DNA of 64,000 bases from Pontibacter sp. FD36 (GCF_015686655.1 NZ_JADPMP010000005.1:186001-250000), one strand, 5' to 3'. Positions 8,122-16,260 are shown, counted from the first letter of the stretch. Program-made: numbers and translations. Notes: generated from the sequence alone by a model not told the origin.

Positions 8122-8528
8122 GTTGCAGGATCATTTTGTAAGAAAAACAGCTCTGATAGTAGCGCCCTCAGTCTGTTATGTAAAGTGAACTATGTTGTTA
8201 CGAGTATAAGCACCTGACATACCTTAAATATAGTGACTGGATGCTAATATCTTGCTACACAGGTTTATTTTCAAAATTGCTCGTATACTTAATTTGATAC
8301 GCTGAGCAAGTATAGGTTATATTGTTGGTGATATATATATCAGGCCTGGCATGTTGTTTGCTTTTTATTATCAGACACATATATAGATTTAATTGCTACA
8401 AGTATTGTGCAAGTGTGTCTGATTAGTGCAATTTATGGTAAGATAAAAAGAATATGGTTGCACATGAGTAATAATGTGAAACAATTTTAGCGGCACAACC
8501 CGTTAAAATACCAGATGAATGTAGGGAT
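8122..8528. other. AT-rich intergenic spacer
   Basis: 407 bp between divergent genes. Strongly AT-rich, with short TATA-like runs and a 7-bp inverted pair TATACTT/AAGTATA near 8285-8316. I see no gene, RNA or clear promoter pair. Confidence 0.4.
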
Positions 8529-8756
8529 ATGAGGTTATTAAAGAATGTTAAATTAGACAATCACTATTTTAACTATGGTGATAAGACACGAAAGATCTTT
8601 AGCATAGGCTATGAAGATCTGACGACGCTCATCTATTATCAGGATAACAACAACAACTATACGTTAGTAATATCGAAAGAAGACGATCCACCGCTGATAC
8701 TAGAAAAAAAGATATCGCGCGCGGAAGCGTTCAGATTAATGAATACCCGGCCCTGA
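8529..8756 (+). CDS. Small hypothetical protein (75 aa)
   Basis: 75 aa, AT-rich, starting ATG 8529 behind a TAGGG that could serve as a ribosome site. Charged and soluble: MRLLKNVKLDNHYFNYG, IGYEDLTTLIYYQDNNNN, EKKISRAEAFRLMNTRP. No family recognised. The stop lies inside the following terminator stem, a tight gene-terminator arrangement that supports a real transcript. Confidence 0.55.
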   Translation: MRLLKNVKLDNHYFNYGDKTRKIFSIGYEDLTTLIYYQDNNNNYTLVISKEDDPPLILEKKISRAEAFRLMNTRP

Positions 8757-8771
8757 AGCCGGGTATTTTTA
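8742..8771 (+). terminator. Terminator overlapping the end of the 75-aa gene
   Basis: Perfect 10-bp stem AATACCCGGC (8742-8751) / GCCGGGTATT (8758-8767) with a 6-nt loop, then TTTT. The stop codon of the gene lies in the loop region. Confidence 0.85.
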
Positions 8772-8784
8772 TTAACACCTTATT

Positions 8785-8964
8785 ATGAGTAAATGGAATA
8801 AGTATTACAAAATTGCCTTTTGGGGAGCTGTTCTCACGTTTATAACCCAGTTGATCGTCTCATTAGCTATAGATCCATACTTGGCTTCAGTCTTTACTCC
8901 CTTTTATGCTGTGTGGGGCATCACTGCCGTAGTGGGTTGGCGCAAAGAACATCCACGCCGGTAA
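8785..8964 (+). CDS. 59-aa membrane microprotein
   Basis: ATG 8785 to TAA 8962-8964 encodes MSKWNKYYKIAFWGAVLTFI and onwards: a basic N-terminus, one hydrophobic helix (IAFWGAVLTFITQLIVSLA), a short loop with DPYLASVFTP, a second helix (FYAVWGITAVVGW) and a positive tail KEHPRR. The two-helix, inside-positive pattern is that of a genuine small inner-membrane protein. It lies just after the 8742-8771 terminator, so it needs its own promoter or readthrough. No family recognised. Confidence 0.55.
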   Translation: MSKWNKYYKIAFWGAVLTFITQLIVSLAIDPYLASVFTPFYAVWGITAVVGWRKEHPRR

Positions 8965-8970
8965 TGTTTA

Positions 8971-9357
8971 TTACAGCTGCTGGATATCAATTTGGCGCGG
9001 ATGCAACGTAGCGTCATGATAGGGCAGCTTCACCCGCAACTCTCCATTCTTATAGATTGCCTCAATCCGACCCTGATCTACCTGCGGTGGCAGCATAAAG
9101 ATGCGGTTAAACATAGGAACCGCCATCTGTGGGTCTTCCTGGCTCTGCAAAACAGAGAATATAGTAAGTTGATTTTGGTGCAGCACTATCCTGAATGACT
9201 CTGGGTTGACACCAGCTGCCCATACATTAATGACAGCGCTTTTCTTTTTCTTCTTAACCTCAGTATATGTTTCACTCACACCACCGCCTACTGTGTTCAG
9301 TAAGTCAATCTGGTGTGCAATTGATCTTAAAAACTCTTTATCTTTTATAATCTTCAT
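8971..9357 (-). CDS. Hsp20 / alpha-crystallin-like protein
   Basis: 128 aa from ATG 9357, chosen because GAGGAGAAAGAG just upstream is a good ribosome site; a longer frame to 9423 lacks one. An N-terminal helix (DKEFLRSIAHQIDLLNTVGG) precedes an alpha-crystallin-type beta sandwich: SAVINVWAAGVNPESFRIVLHQNQLTIF, then FNRIFMLPPQVDQGRIEAIYKNGELRVKLP. The last motif is the conserved A-x-x-x-n-G-v-L of Hsp20 proteins. Such proteins hold unfolded clients in the cytosol. More divergent than a standard Hsp20, so the family call is fair but not certain. Confidence 0.75.
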   Translation of the reverse strand: MKIIKDKEFLRSIAHQIDLLNTVGGGVSETYTEVKKKKKSAVINVWAAGVNPESFRIVLHQNQLTIFSVLQSQEDPQMAVPMFNRIFMLPPQVDQGRIEAIYKNGELRVKLPYHDATLHPRQIDIQQL

Positions 9358-9830
9358 CTCTTTCTCCTCTAGTTTTTCAATGAATAATGATGCAAAACAA
9401 ATGCCAAGGGATAACACCGCCAAATTGACCGTTAAACCATGGTAAAAGTGCTTAAGCTATGCCAAAATGACCTTTTTATATGGGTAGTATATAAGCTATT
9501 CAGATAATAAGTGGAAAGTGGATAGCATTATGAGCCCTGAAATGTGATACAATACGAAGAGGGTGTAAGCATGGAAAAGCTTCCCATATTGGTGCAATTT
9601 TTCCCAGGCATGGAAATATATTGATTTAATTCTTGGTATAGCGCTATAATGTAGTTGTACTTGTGCAAATTTTGATATTGATAGGTTTATTTCAAATTGT
9701 TGAATAACAGCTTTTTGCGGTATCGTCAGGTAGACTCGGTTTCCATGTAGTGTTGCATTTTAGTGAAATAAAATGGTGTTATGGCAGGCTGGCATGTTTC
9801 TTTCATATATAGCGGTATAAGAGACAAGCC
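9358..9830. other. AT-rich intergenic spacer upstream of the T9SS protein
   Basis: 473 bp between divergent genes. It must contain both promoters, but I cannot single out a TTG/TAnnTTTG pair with correct spacing. No gene or RNA is seen. Confidence 0.4.
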
Positions 9831-11519
9831 ATGAAACACATTTATACATCTACCCTTACTTCTAATACACTGAAAGCAAATATTAGCTTTAGACTAGTAT
9901 TAGTTATTAGCTTTATATTATTAACTACCATCAATGGGTATGGGCAAAAAATAACTTCTATTTCGCCAAGCTGCGTAGTTGCAGGGGGTGGTAGCTTTAT
10001 ACTTACTGTTGTTGGAGATGATTTTAATGGAAGTTCTTATGTAACGCTTAATGGTGTAATGGCTACAAATTATACACGAAGTGATAATACATTCAGTGTG
10101 ATAGTTCCAGCTGCTTCTATAGCAAATGCAGGAGTCATTGAAGTACAGACAACAAGAGCAAATAAGTTTTCTCCTACGTCAATTAATTTAGTAGTGGTAG
10201 GTACTCCAACAGCTACATCTATTGCGAGTTGCGGGCAAGCTACCCTTAGTGCATTTGGCGCACCTGCTGGAGCTGTTTACCAATGGTATTCTCAGGCAAC
10301 TGGTGGCATAGCAATAGCAACAGGAGCAACATACACAACAGCTAGCGCTGGTCAGTATTATGTTTCAACGGCAGTGCCAGGTTCTTGTGAAAGTCCTAGG
10401 AGGCTTGTTACCGCCACTATCAATGCAATGCCTACTAGTCCTAAAGTTACTAACAGAAGTCGTTGCGGAGTTGGAAGTTTAGTATTATCAGCATCTGGTG
10501 CTGTATCGGGACAGGGTTATCGTTGGTATACAGCTTCTACCGGTGGTACGTCTGTGGCTACTGGTCAAGATTATACAACCTCATCACTTTCTGTTGGCAT
10601 TAAAACATATTATGTCAGCATAGTAACTAACGCAACTGGTTGTGAAAGTGCCAGAGTGCCTATTACAGCAACTGTAAGGCCCATACAGTTTGGCAATACA
10701 GAGTTCGTCAGACAAACTTTGGAAGTTGGCAAACCAGGTACTATCAAACTAAATTCAGAGGTCATTGATAGTGGACATGCTATTAGTATTACTTGGCAAT
10801 CCGTTAAGAACGGAGAACCTACAATTTTGGGTATTACTGAAGCTCCTGCTTCATCTCCTGCAACTTTTGACATTTCAAGTGTACCAGGGGCAGATACTTA
10901 TTTTCGCGCTATTATAACTCCCATTTCATCAGTATGCTATGATGAATCATCACTAGATGTAACTTCTCAGGAAATCGTATCCCTCCCTGTCGAATTGGTT
11001 TCTTTCAAGGCCCAGTCAACGAAGGATGGTGTGCAGCTTAGCTGGAAAACGGCATCCGAGCTAGACAACAAAGGCTTTGAAGTAGAGGTATCAGCGGACG
11101 GCAAAAATTTCAGAAAGATAGCTTTTGTTGGAAGTAAGGTCGGCACCACGTCCCTTATGCAAAACTATAGCTACCTTGACACAAGAGCGGCTGCCGGAAT
11201 CAACTATTATCGCCTGAAGCAAGTTGACTTTGACGGAGCATTTGAATACTCTAAAGTAGTCGCTGTTAACAATGCCGCTGTTGCTTCCTCTACTGTATAC
11301 CCAACGCTGGCTTCGCATGAAGTTACAGTAAGATTAGCAGCATCTGACGAGCAAGTGAGAATCTCAGTGGCTGATATGACTGGAAAGCAACTGCTGGCGA
11401 TTCAGAATCCTTCGGAGCGTCAAGTGGTGTTGCCAGTGCAGCATCTGCAGAATGGCATATACTTCGTTACGGTGACGACAGGTGCACAGAAAGAAGTAAT
11501 CCGTTTCATGAAGCGTTAA
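9831..11519 (+). CDS. T9SS type-A sorted surface protein with IPT/TIG and Ig-like domains
   Basis: 562 aa. Signal peptide to about residue 38 (LTTINGYGQ). An IPT/TIG-type domain follows (ITSISPSCVVAGGGSFILTV, about 39-125), then two Ig-like Cys-containing repeats built around YQWYSQATGG and YRWYTASTGG (about 130-285). A beta domain (about 290-380), a LPVELVSFKAQ linker domain typical of Bacteroidota T9SS proteins (from about 385) and the type-A sorting domain follow (about 487-562: VYPTLASHEVTVRL to NGIYFVTVTTG and a basic FMKR end). Predicted to cross the outer membrane by T9SS and be anchored or released. Residues 1-380 are encoded by AT-rich DNA; from about 10975 base composition switches to the genomic norm, suggesting a domain-swapped cargo on a conserved sorting cassette. 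Confidence 0.88.
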   Translation: MKHIYTSTLTSNTLKANISFRLVLVISFILLTTINGYGQKITSISPSCVVAGGGSFILTVVGDDFNGSSYVTLNGVMATNYTRSDNTFSVIVPAASIANAGVIEVQTTRANKFSPTSINLVVVGTPTATSIASCGQATLSAFGAPAGAVYQWYSQATGGIAIATGATYTTASAGQYYVSTAVPGSCESPRRLVTATINAMPTSPKVTNRSRCGVGSLVLSASGAVSGQGYRWYTASTGGTSVATGQDYTTSSLSVGIKTYYVSIVTNATGCESARVPITATVRPIQFGNTEFVRQTLEVGKPGTIKLNSEVIDSGHAISITWQSVKNGEPTILGITEAPASSPATFDISSVPGADTYFRAIITPISSVCYDESSLDVTSQEIVSLPVELVSFKAQSTKDGVQLSWKTASELDNKGFEVEVSADGKNFRKIAFVGSKVGTTSLMQNYSYLDTRAAAGINYYRLKQVDFDGAFEYSKVVAVNNAAVASSTVYPTLASHEVTVRLAASDEQVRISVADMTGKQLLAIQNPSERQVVLPVQHLQNGIYFVTVTTGAQKEVIRFMKR

Positions 11520-11537
11520 TCAGTAACCAACATACAT

Positions 11538-11578
11538 AAAAGAAGGGGGCTAGCCGCACAGGCTAGCCCCCTTCTTTT
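11538..11578 (+). terminator. Strong terminator after the T9SS protein
   Basis: Perfect 18-bp stem (11538-11555 with 11561-11578) with a GC-rich core GGGGGCTAGCC, a 5-nt loop GCACA, and A and T ends that would work in both directions. Confidence 0.9.
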
Positions 11579-11660
11579 ATCCAGCAGCTCAAGCGGCTTG
11601 TGTGTCTCCATATTAAACGAATCAGGTTTAACCCCGTAGGATTTAATAGGACTAAACACA

Positions 11661-12332
11661 ATGATAGATATGAGAAAAGTAATAACATTTGCATGCTTGA
11701 TAGCTGCAGCCTCTTTTACCGCCTGCAGTGAAACAGATAAAAGAGTAGATACCGCAGAGGACGTGCAGGAGATTGCCTCGGCAGACACAGCTGTCATGTA
11801 TGGAGACTTACCTGGTGTTGTAGAGGCTGATGGTGCCGAAATCATTAGCGTAGACGAAAGCTTCTGGTCTAGTGTAGACTATAATGCTCCAGTTGTAACG
11901 GACCGACGTGTGCAAGACCGTGATGTGGAAGTGCGAAGCAACCCAGGCTATACTATTTATACCATGGAAGATAAGGTACTCTTCGACCTGGACAAAGCTA
12001 CACTCCGTGATGGAGCAGAGGACAAGTTGCGCAGTATTGCCGAGTCAATCAACGATATGAGCGCACGCGGTCCTATCCGCATAGTAGGCCACACAGACTC
12101 TACTGCAAGCGCTTCCTATAACAAGCAGCTCGCCGAAGACCGTGCTAATGCTGTAAAGGACTGGTTGCAAAATAACACAGATATCAATGCCTCCCGCATG
12201 TCAATTGAGGCTGTTGGTCAGGAAAGGCCGATTGCTACAAACGAGACTCCTGAAGGAAGGCAGAAAAACCGCCGTGTGGCTATTATGGTGGCGACGCGCA
12301 CTGACAACGGACAGAATATGCAACGTCAATAG
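11661..12332 (+). CDS. OmpA-family lipoprotein (peptidoglycan-binding)
   Basis: 223 aa (start ATG 11661, alternative ATG 11670). Lipobox FTAC gives an outer-membrane lipoprotein. An acidic linker (about 25-105) is followed by a C-terminal OmpA/Pal domain: KVLFDLDKATLRDGAEDKL, IRIVGHTDSTASASYNKQLAEDRANAV, VGQERPIATNETPEGRQKNRRV. These carry the Asp and Arg that bind diaminopimelate. Role: tethers the outer membrane to peptidoglycan (Pal-like). No beta-barrel is present. Monocistronic, with a terminator behind it. Confidence 0.9.
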   Translation: MIDMRKVITFACLIAAASFTACSETDKRVDTAEDVQEIASADTAVMYGDLPGVVEADGAEIISVDESFWSSVDYNAPVVTDRRVQDRDVEVRSNPGYTIYTMEDKVLFDLDKATLRDGAEDKLRSIAESINDMSARGPIRIVGHTDSTASASYNKQLAEDRANAVKDWLQNNTDINASRMSIEAVGQERPIATNETPEGRQKNRRVAIMVATRTDNGQNMQRQ

Positions 12333-12352
12333 TTGCTGATAAATATACTGAT

Positions 12353-12397
12353 AAAGCGCTGGGTTTCTGTTGTAGAACAGGAATCCAGCGCTTTTAT
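12353..12397 (+). terminator. Terminator after the OmpA lipoprotein
   Basis: 10-bp perfect stem AAAGCGCTGG (12353-12362) / CCAGCGCTTT (12385-12394), a 22-nt loop that itself can fold (TTCTGTTGTAGAACAGGAA), then a T-run. Confidence 0.85.
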
Positions 12398-12512
12398 TTA
12401 AATAAATTAGTAGTTGTGCCATTAATTTTTCAGCAAAGCAGACTATATTTATGATGACGGAATCAATGGGCTCCTTAAATTTTTTTGTAAAGTAAAAGTG
12501 CAATTCTAAGTA

Positions 12513-12542
12513 TTGCTCGTATACGGTTACAAAGTATATTTG
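12513..12542 (+). promoter_or_regulatory. Promoter for the STAS-like paralog pair
   Basis: TTG at 12513-12515 (-33), a 19-bp spacer and TATATTTG at 12535-12542 (-7), followed by CACCCC. This is a good Bacteroidota sigma-A promoter. Transcription would start about 20 nt before the ATG at 12572, which argues that the gene really starts at 12572, upstream of its in-frame stop. Confidence 0.65.
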
Positions 12543-12571
12543 CACCCCAAAGTAGTTGCAGGGACAGCCTT

Positions 12572-12994
12572 ATGATGATTACCTACTTTCAGAACGACGT
12601 CGTAACGATCTCTTATGATTAGGACAAGCAGCTTGGTATGGCTGTCTGGAACGGGTTTTTGAGTAGTGCGGAGTTTAGGAAAGCAGTGGAAATCTGTCTT
12701 GATTTGATGGAGGAGCATAAGCTCCTGCGTTGGCTTGGCGATAACCGCAAGCTAAGGGCTATCCGGCAGGCTGATCAGGACTGGTTTGTGGAGTATGTTA
12801 TGCCCAGGCTTGCTGCCGGAACACTGCGTCGTAATGCATCAGTCGTTTCAGAAGATTTATTCAATAGGATGGCTGTCGAGCAGATCATTAAACGGGCTGA
12901 TAATTTGGGAGACATGGCGTTTAGGGATTTTGAAAGACTGGAAGCTGCGATGGTATGGCTGCAAGAGCCACTGCCTGTGCAAGCCCAGGCTTAG
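12572..12994 (+). pseudogene. STAS-like paralog A, interrupted by an in-frame amber codon
   Basis: The frame from ATG 12572 reads MMITYFQNDVVTISYD, then TAG at 12620-12622, then DKQLGMAVWNGF and on to 12994 in the same frame. The paralog directly downstream (13084) starts MQLYFQNSFVKLSYD and continues KVQKLGKAEWRGH. Homology therefore spans the stop codon: a single nonsense mutation has split a 141-codon gene, unless the codon is read through. Translation could restart at ATG 12638 and give a 118-aa product (MAVWNGFLSS...), but that lacks the first beta strands. The remainder (LLRWLGDNRKLRAI, DWFVEYVMPRL, FERLEAAMVWL) is intact and undecayed, so the event is recent or the shorter form works. 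The family resembles SpoIIAA/STAS-like small proteins; function unknown. Confidence 0.75.
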
Positions 12995-13083
12995 TTTTAA
13001 GCAGGCCTTGCCACACAACCATCTTTATCCTTGAGCTACTCCGAAAACTTATTTACAATTTTACCTGAGAGGAAATTCTCTTG

Positions 13084-13527
13084 ATGCAACTCTACTTTCA
13101 AAATAGCTTTGTTAAGCTTTCGTATGACAAAGTTCAAAAGCTAGGCAAAGCCGAATGGCGCGGTCATTTGCAGGGTGCCGAGCTTAGAGAGGCTTATCTG
13201 CTTTGCCATGACATGATCAACCGTTTTTCTCTGACAAGGTGGTTGGCTGATGATCGGCTGATGGGTATTATTTCCCCTGCAGACCTGAAATGGAGCCTGG
13301 AGGTGCATGTGCCTCAAATGGCTAAAAGCTCATTGAAGCGGCTAGCCCGTATACCTTCCAAATTTGAGCATAACCGGGAGGCGGTAGATACAATGATTAA
13401 CAGAGGATATACGTTCGAGCAGCCTTTAGAACTCAAAGACTTTGAAAACGAGCACGAGGCGATGCAGTGGTTGCTGGAGATCCCCAAATCTGTTGTCCCG
13501 CAACACCAACTGATCCATTTAGGATAA
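13084..13527 (+). CDS. STAS-like (SpoIIAA-like) small protein, paralog B
   Basis: 147 aa from ATG 13084. Alternating strands and helices with the landmarks EWRGHLQGAELREAYLL, LTRWLADDRLMGIISPADLKW, HVPQMAKSSLKRLARIP and FENEHEAMQWLLE. The same landmarks occur in the interrupted copy just upstream and in the protein at 27611-28021. The final AMQWL helix and the central D-x-x-W resemble SpoIIAA-like STAS-fold proteins, but this is a structural guess. Cytosolic, no catalytic motif. 89 bp after paralog A, probably a tandem duplication. Confidence 0.65.
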   Translation: MQLYFQNSFVKLSYDKVQKLGKAEWRGHLQGAELREAYLLCHDMINRFSLTRWLADDRLMGIISPADLKWSLEVHVPQMAKSSLKRLARIPSKFEHNREAVDTMINRGYTFEQPLELKDFENEHEAMQWLLEIPKSVVPQHQLIHLG

Positions 13528-13539
13528 GGTAAAGTATTC

Positions 13540-14976
13540 TTACCAGCCGCTCTTCTTCATTATCTTTTCGAACTCAGCCTTGGCTTCTGCCATAATTTTA
13601 TCTTTGTTCAAGTGAGTAAAGGTATGGTTCCTTTTCAGGATCCTCCCATCAATCATGACGGTGTGCACATTGGCTGGTTGTGCAGCTTCTACGATCAGCT
13701 GATACGGTTCCGTAACATAGCCCAGATTCAAGGCATTGGTGGAGAGCATGATCAGGTCTGCACGCTTGCCTGGGGTAAGGGAGCCTATATGGTCTGAAAG
13801 CCCAAGAGAACGGGCTCCTTCGATTGTGCCGATCTCCAACGTGCGTTTAGCACTGAGAGCAAACTCACTTCTGTTAAGTGCATTGGCCAGGTTCAGAAGT
13901 ATCTTGAGCGCCGCAAATAAGTCAGCATTACCGGTTAACGTAGTAGTGTCCGCAGAGATGCCGATGGTAACGCCTGTATCCAGCAGCTCTTTTACGGGAG
14001 GTATGCCGTACCCAATGCGCAACTCCGAGAAGGGCGATAAACTGGCGACCGCACCTGCCTTTGCTATACCTTGTATTTCGCTTAGGGTGGCGTCTTTGCA
14101 ATGGATGAGCTGCATACCTTCAGCGAGTAAGTTCTCTCGCATCAGTCCGCTGATCACGCCTGCTCTACTGGCATGTACAGACACAGGTATACCGAGCTGC
14201 TGGGCAAGTTTCAACTCTTTTATCCCTTGTTCCTCTCTGTCGTTTATACCAGGCCAGGCTAAGCCAAGGTGCAAGGTGTCGCTGGCTAGCTTGGGCCATT
14301 CTTGCTTCAATCTTTCAAGCAGCTGCAGGTCGACTACGCCACCTTTTCCGGCCGGCACACCCAGCGAATAGCGTCCCCTTATACCTGCTTCGCGCAGGGC
14401 TTGCAGGCTAGCCTCCGCAAAGGCCGGGCTTCGGGCATTGTGGCTCCAATCGTGCAAAGTGGTTATACCTGAATGAATGGCCTCTGCAACCGCCAAACGT
14501 GTAGCGGCATACATGCTCTCTGGGGTGTAGTGCTGACCCACCGTCCGAGTGATGTCAAAATATCCCCTACCCTCCCGGTCACCGGCCATACTGCGCAACA
14601 GGGAAGTCCAGAGGTGCCAGTGCGTTTCTACCAGGCCCGGCATCACGATCATGCCTTCTCCCTGTATCACTTCCGCGCCGGCAGCGCTTAACCCCTTCCC
14701 CACTTGCTTTATCTCGCCGTTCTGCACCAGCACATCACCTTGCTTCAAGTCCCCCAACTTTGCGTCCATGGTGAGGACATAGGCGTTTTTGATGAGGTAG
14801 TGGCCTTGAGGTGGAAGGTTTTGGTCTTGATTCTGCAGGGGTGCTGATATTGTATCGGCAAAGGCGTTGGTATAGCCTGCGACTCCAGCCGCACCAAGCA
14901 AAATGGATCTGCCTAGAAAACTGCGGCGGCTTATACCGTGTCGGTTTTTATCGTTCTGGTCAGGTTGTGCGCTCAC
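13540..14976 (-). CDS. Tat-exported amidohydrolase family protein (chlorohydrolase/deaminase type)
   Basis: 478 aa. A twin-arginine signal (ISRRSFLGRSILLGAAGVAG, residues 14-33) directs a folded metalloenzyme to the periplasm. The barrel carries ETHWHLW (HxH metal site, about residue 118), HDWSHN, a later VHASRAG His, IHCKDATLSE and ADTTT (the metal Asp), and ends with SLGLSDHIGSLTPGKRADLIML, the usual C-terminal TRZ/ATZ/SsnA signature. Likely reaction: hydrolytic deamination or dechlorination of an aromatic or purine-like ring, or amide hydrolysis; the substrate cannot be set. Family members are usually cytosolic, so Tat export is notable. Confidence 0.85.
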   Translation of the reverse strand: MSAQPDQNDKNRHGISRRSFLGRSILLGAAGVAGYTNAFADTISAPLQNQDQNLPPQGHYLIKNAYVLTMDAKLGDLKQGDVLVQNGEIKQVGKGLSAAGAEVIQGEGMIVMPGLVETHWHLWTSLLRSMAGDREGRGYFDITRTVGQHYTPESMYAATRLAVAEAIHSGITTLHDWSHNARSPAFAEASLQALREAGIRGRYSLGVPAGKGGVVDLQLLERLKQEWPKLASDTLHLGLAWPGINDREEQGIKELKLAQQLGIPVSVHASRAGVISGLMRENLLAEGMQLIHCKDATLSEIQGIAKAGAVASLSPFSELRIGYGIPPVKELLDTGVTIGISADTTTLTGNADLFAALKILLNLANALNRSEFALSAKRTLEIGTIEGARSLGLSDHIGSLTPGKRADLIMLSTNALNLGYVTEPYQLIVEAAQPANVHTVMIDGRILKRNHTFTHLNKDKIMAEAKAEFEKIMKKSGW

Positions 14977-15314
14977 AGGTATAGCTTCAGTATGATAGGT
15001 ATAGCCCTTTCGGCTTTTAAGGTATAAAAGCTTTTACTGAAGCAAATTGTTTAGTGTTTTGGTGTTGGAGGTGTTTTGGTTTATAGAATAATGTTTCCAC
15101 TAATAAGTATGACACACATACGCTGAGGAGAAGCGTTTTAACAAACAATTAATTTGAAAGTAATACAATCAGTGCTGCATCATATTTAATACTCAAAAGT
15201 TAAAAAGCGGCAGCACATTGATGGATACAAGGTTTAAATTTTATGTATTAAGTTTTTGTATCTTGTAAGCTGTTGGTAAAGTAATTTTACATTAGTTCTC
15301 TAATTAAGTTTGAT
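14977..15314. other. AT-rich intergenic spacer
   Basis: 338 bp between convergent/divergent minus-strand genes. It carries the amidohydrolase upstream region near 14977-15060. The rest is AT-rich with no recognised gene or RNA, and leads into the 26-bp inverted repeat. Confidence 0.4.
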
Positions 15315-15379
15315 AAAGTGTTGAGTTAAAAAGAATAAGTGGTCAGAAGTCTTACTTATTCTTTTTAACTCAACACTTT
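15315..15379 (-). terminator. 26-bp perfect inverted repeat directly after the orphan gene (large hairpin)
   Basis: Arms 15315-15340 and 15354-15379 are perfect reverse complements (26 bp, AT-rich, including GAGTTAAAAAGAATAAGT), with a 13-nt loop GGTCAGAAGTCTT. The hairpin begins 2 nt after the stop codon of the 15382-16260 gene. It lacks a separate U-tail, so it may act as a terminator, an mRNA 3' stabiliser, or be a remnant of a small palindromic element. Confidence 0.6.
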
Positions 15380-15381
15380 GA

Positions 15382-16260
15382 TTATTCGGATAATAAAAAC
15401 TTAAATAGGTCTTCGAAGATCCTAAAGACAGGGTTTATGCTTAAACTTAGTAGTTTATTTGTGGGAACTAAGCTAGAATAGAAAGGGAGCAAGGTAGCTA
15501 TAATGCTTAAGGCAGAATAGATTGGATGCTCCATACTATATCTTACAAATCCTGAAAAATTGGAGCCGTAAATGTGATAGAAATGTGCAGCTACTTTTAA
15601 ATTTCCATGGGCTGCTTCTTCCAGAATGAATGCTAAGCTATCAACTTTTCTCTGTGTGGAGTGATGTAATAGTTGATATTCTTTATTACTAAATGCTTTA
15701 GCCTCTTCTACTCCTGTTAGTGCTCTTTCCGTTTTAAAACCGTTTCTCCTAGCAAGGGCTAGTAATTTCCCTATATCACCATTTGTTTCATAGCTGTTTG
15801 AGTAAACCTGTTTTAATATTTCTGAAAGATCATACTTGTTTTCATGTTGAATCTTAGTAGGTTTTCCTTTCATAGATTTAAATCTTAATTCTAAAACTTG
15901 AAATCCATAGGTTAAGTCCTTCATTTTCCAATGAACCCACTTGCATGACTTGTTGGCTCTAACATATTTATAAAATTTCTTTAGTAAGTCTTTTTCCAAG
16001 ATGTTTAGCTGTTGTTCATCCAAGTTCCGCTCTGTAAGTCCCATTTCTTGAGCAGAAAGATGTAACGAAAATGATTCTACTTGTTTTGTGTCAAAATCAT
16101 AAATTGATATCGATGTAATTCTAGGTGTCCTTCCATAGGGATTCATGAAATCTTCACATGCGTAGTGAATTAATCGAACCTTGGAACGCTGATGTAGCAG
16201 GTGTGATAGTATATTTTGTCCTTGCCTTCTTTCGGCAAGTCTAGGAGAATCGAAGGTCAT
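15382..16260 (-). CDS. Orphan AT-rich protein with a possible RNase H-like (DEDD) N-terminal domain and C-terminal hydrophobic segment
   Basis: 292 aa, with base and codon use much more AT-rich than its neighbours, pointing to horizontal gain. The N-terminal half has a strand with an embedded acidic pair (ITSISIYDFDTKQVESFSL, about residues 50-68). Further on lies LEKDLLKKFYKYVRANKSCKWVHWKMKDLTYGF, which resembles the layout of DEDD exonucleases (first acidic strand, then helix and 'vhW..kD..yGf'), although canonical catalytic acids are not all evident. The middle is helical and Lys-rich. The C-terminus has one hydrophobic segment (YSALSIIATLLPFYSSLV, about 253-270). I do not recognise the family. 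Single gene, flanked by a large hairpin. Confidence 0.6.
   Translation of the reverse strand: MTFDSPRLAERRQGQNILSHLLHQRSKVRLIHYACEDFMNPYGRTPRITSISIYDFDTKQVESFSLHLSAQEMGLTERNLDEQQLNILEKDLLKKFYKYVRANKSCKWVHWKMKDLTYGFQVLELRFKSMKGKPTKIQHENKYDLSEILKQVYSNSYETNGDIGKLLALARRNGFKTERALTGVEEAKAFSNKEYQLLHHSTQRKVDSLAFILEEAAHGNLKVAAHFYHIYGSNFSGFVRYSMEHPIYSALSIIATLLPFYSSLVPTNKLLSLSINPVFRIFEDLFKFLLSE

Noticed and set aside
8276-12520. Shared 13-mer ATTGCTCGTATAC at 8276-8288 and 12512-12524
   Set aside because: A few dozen chance 13-mer pairs are expected in 64 kb; the first copy has no matching -7 box.
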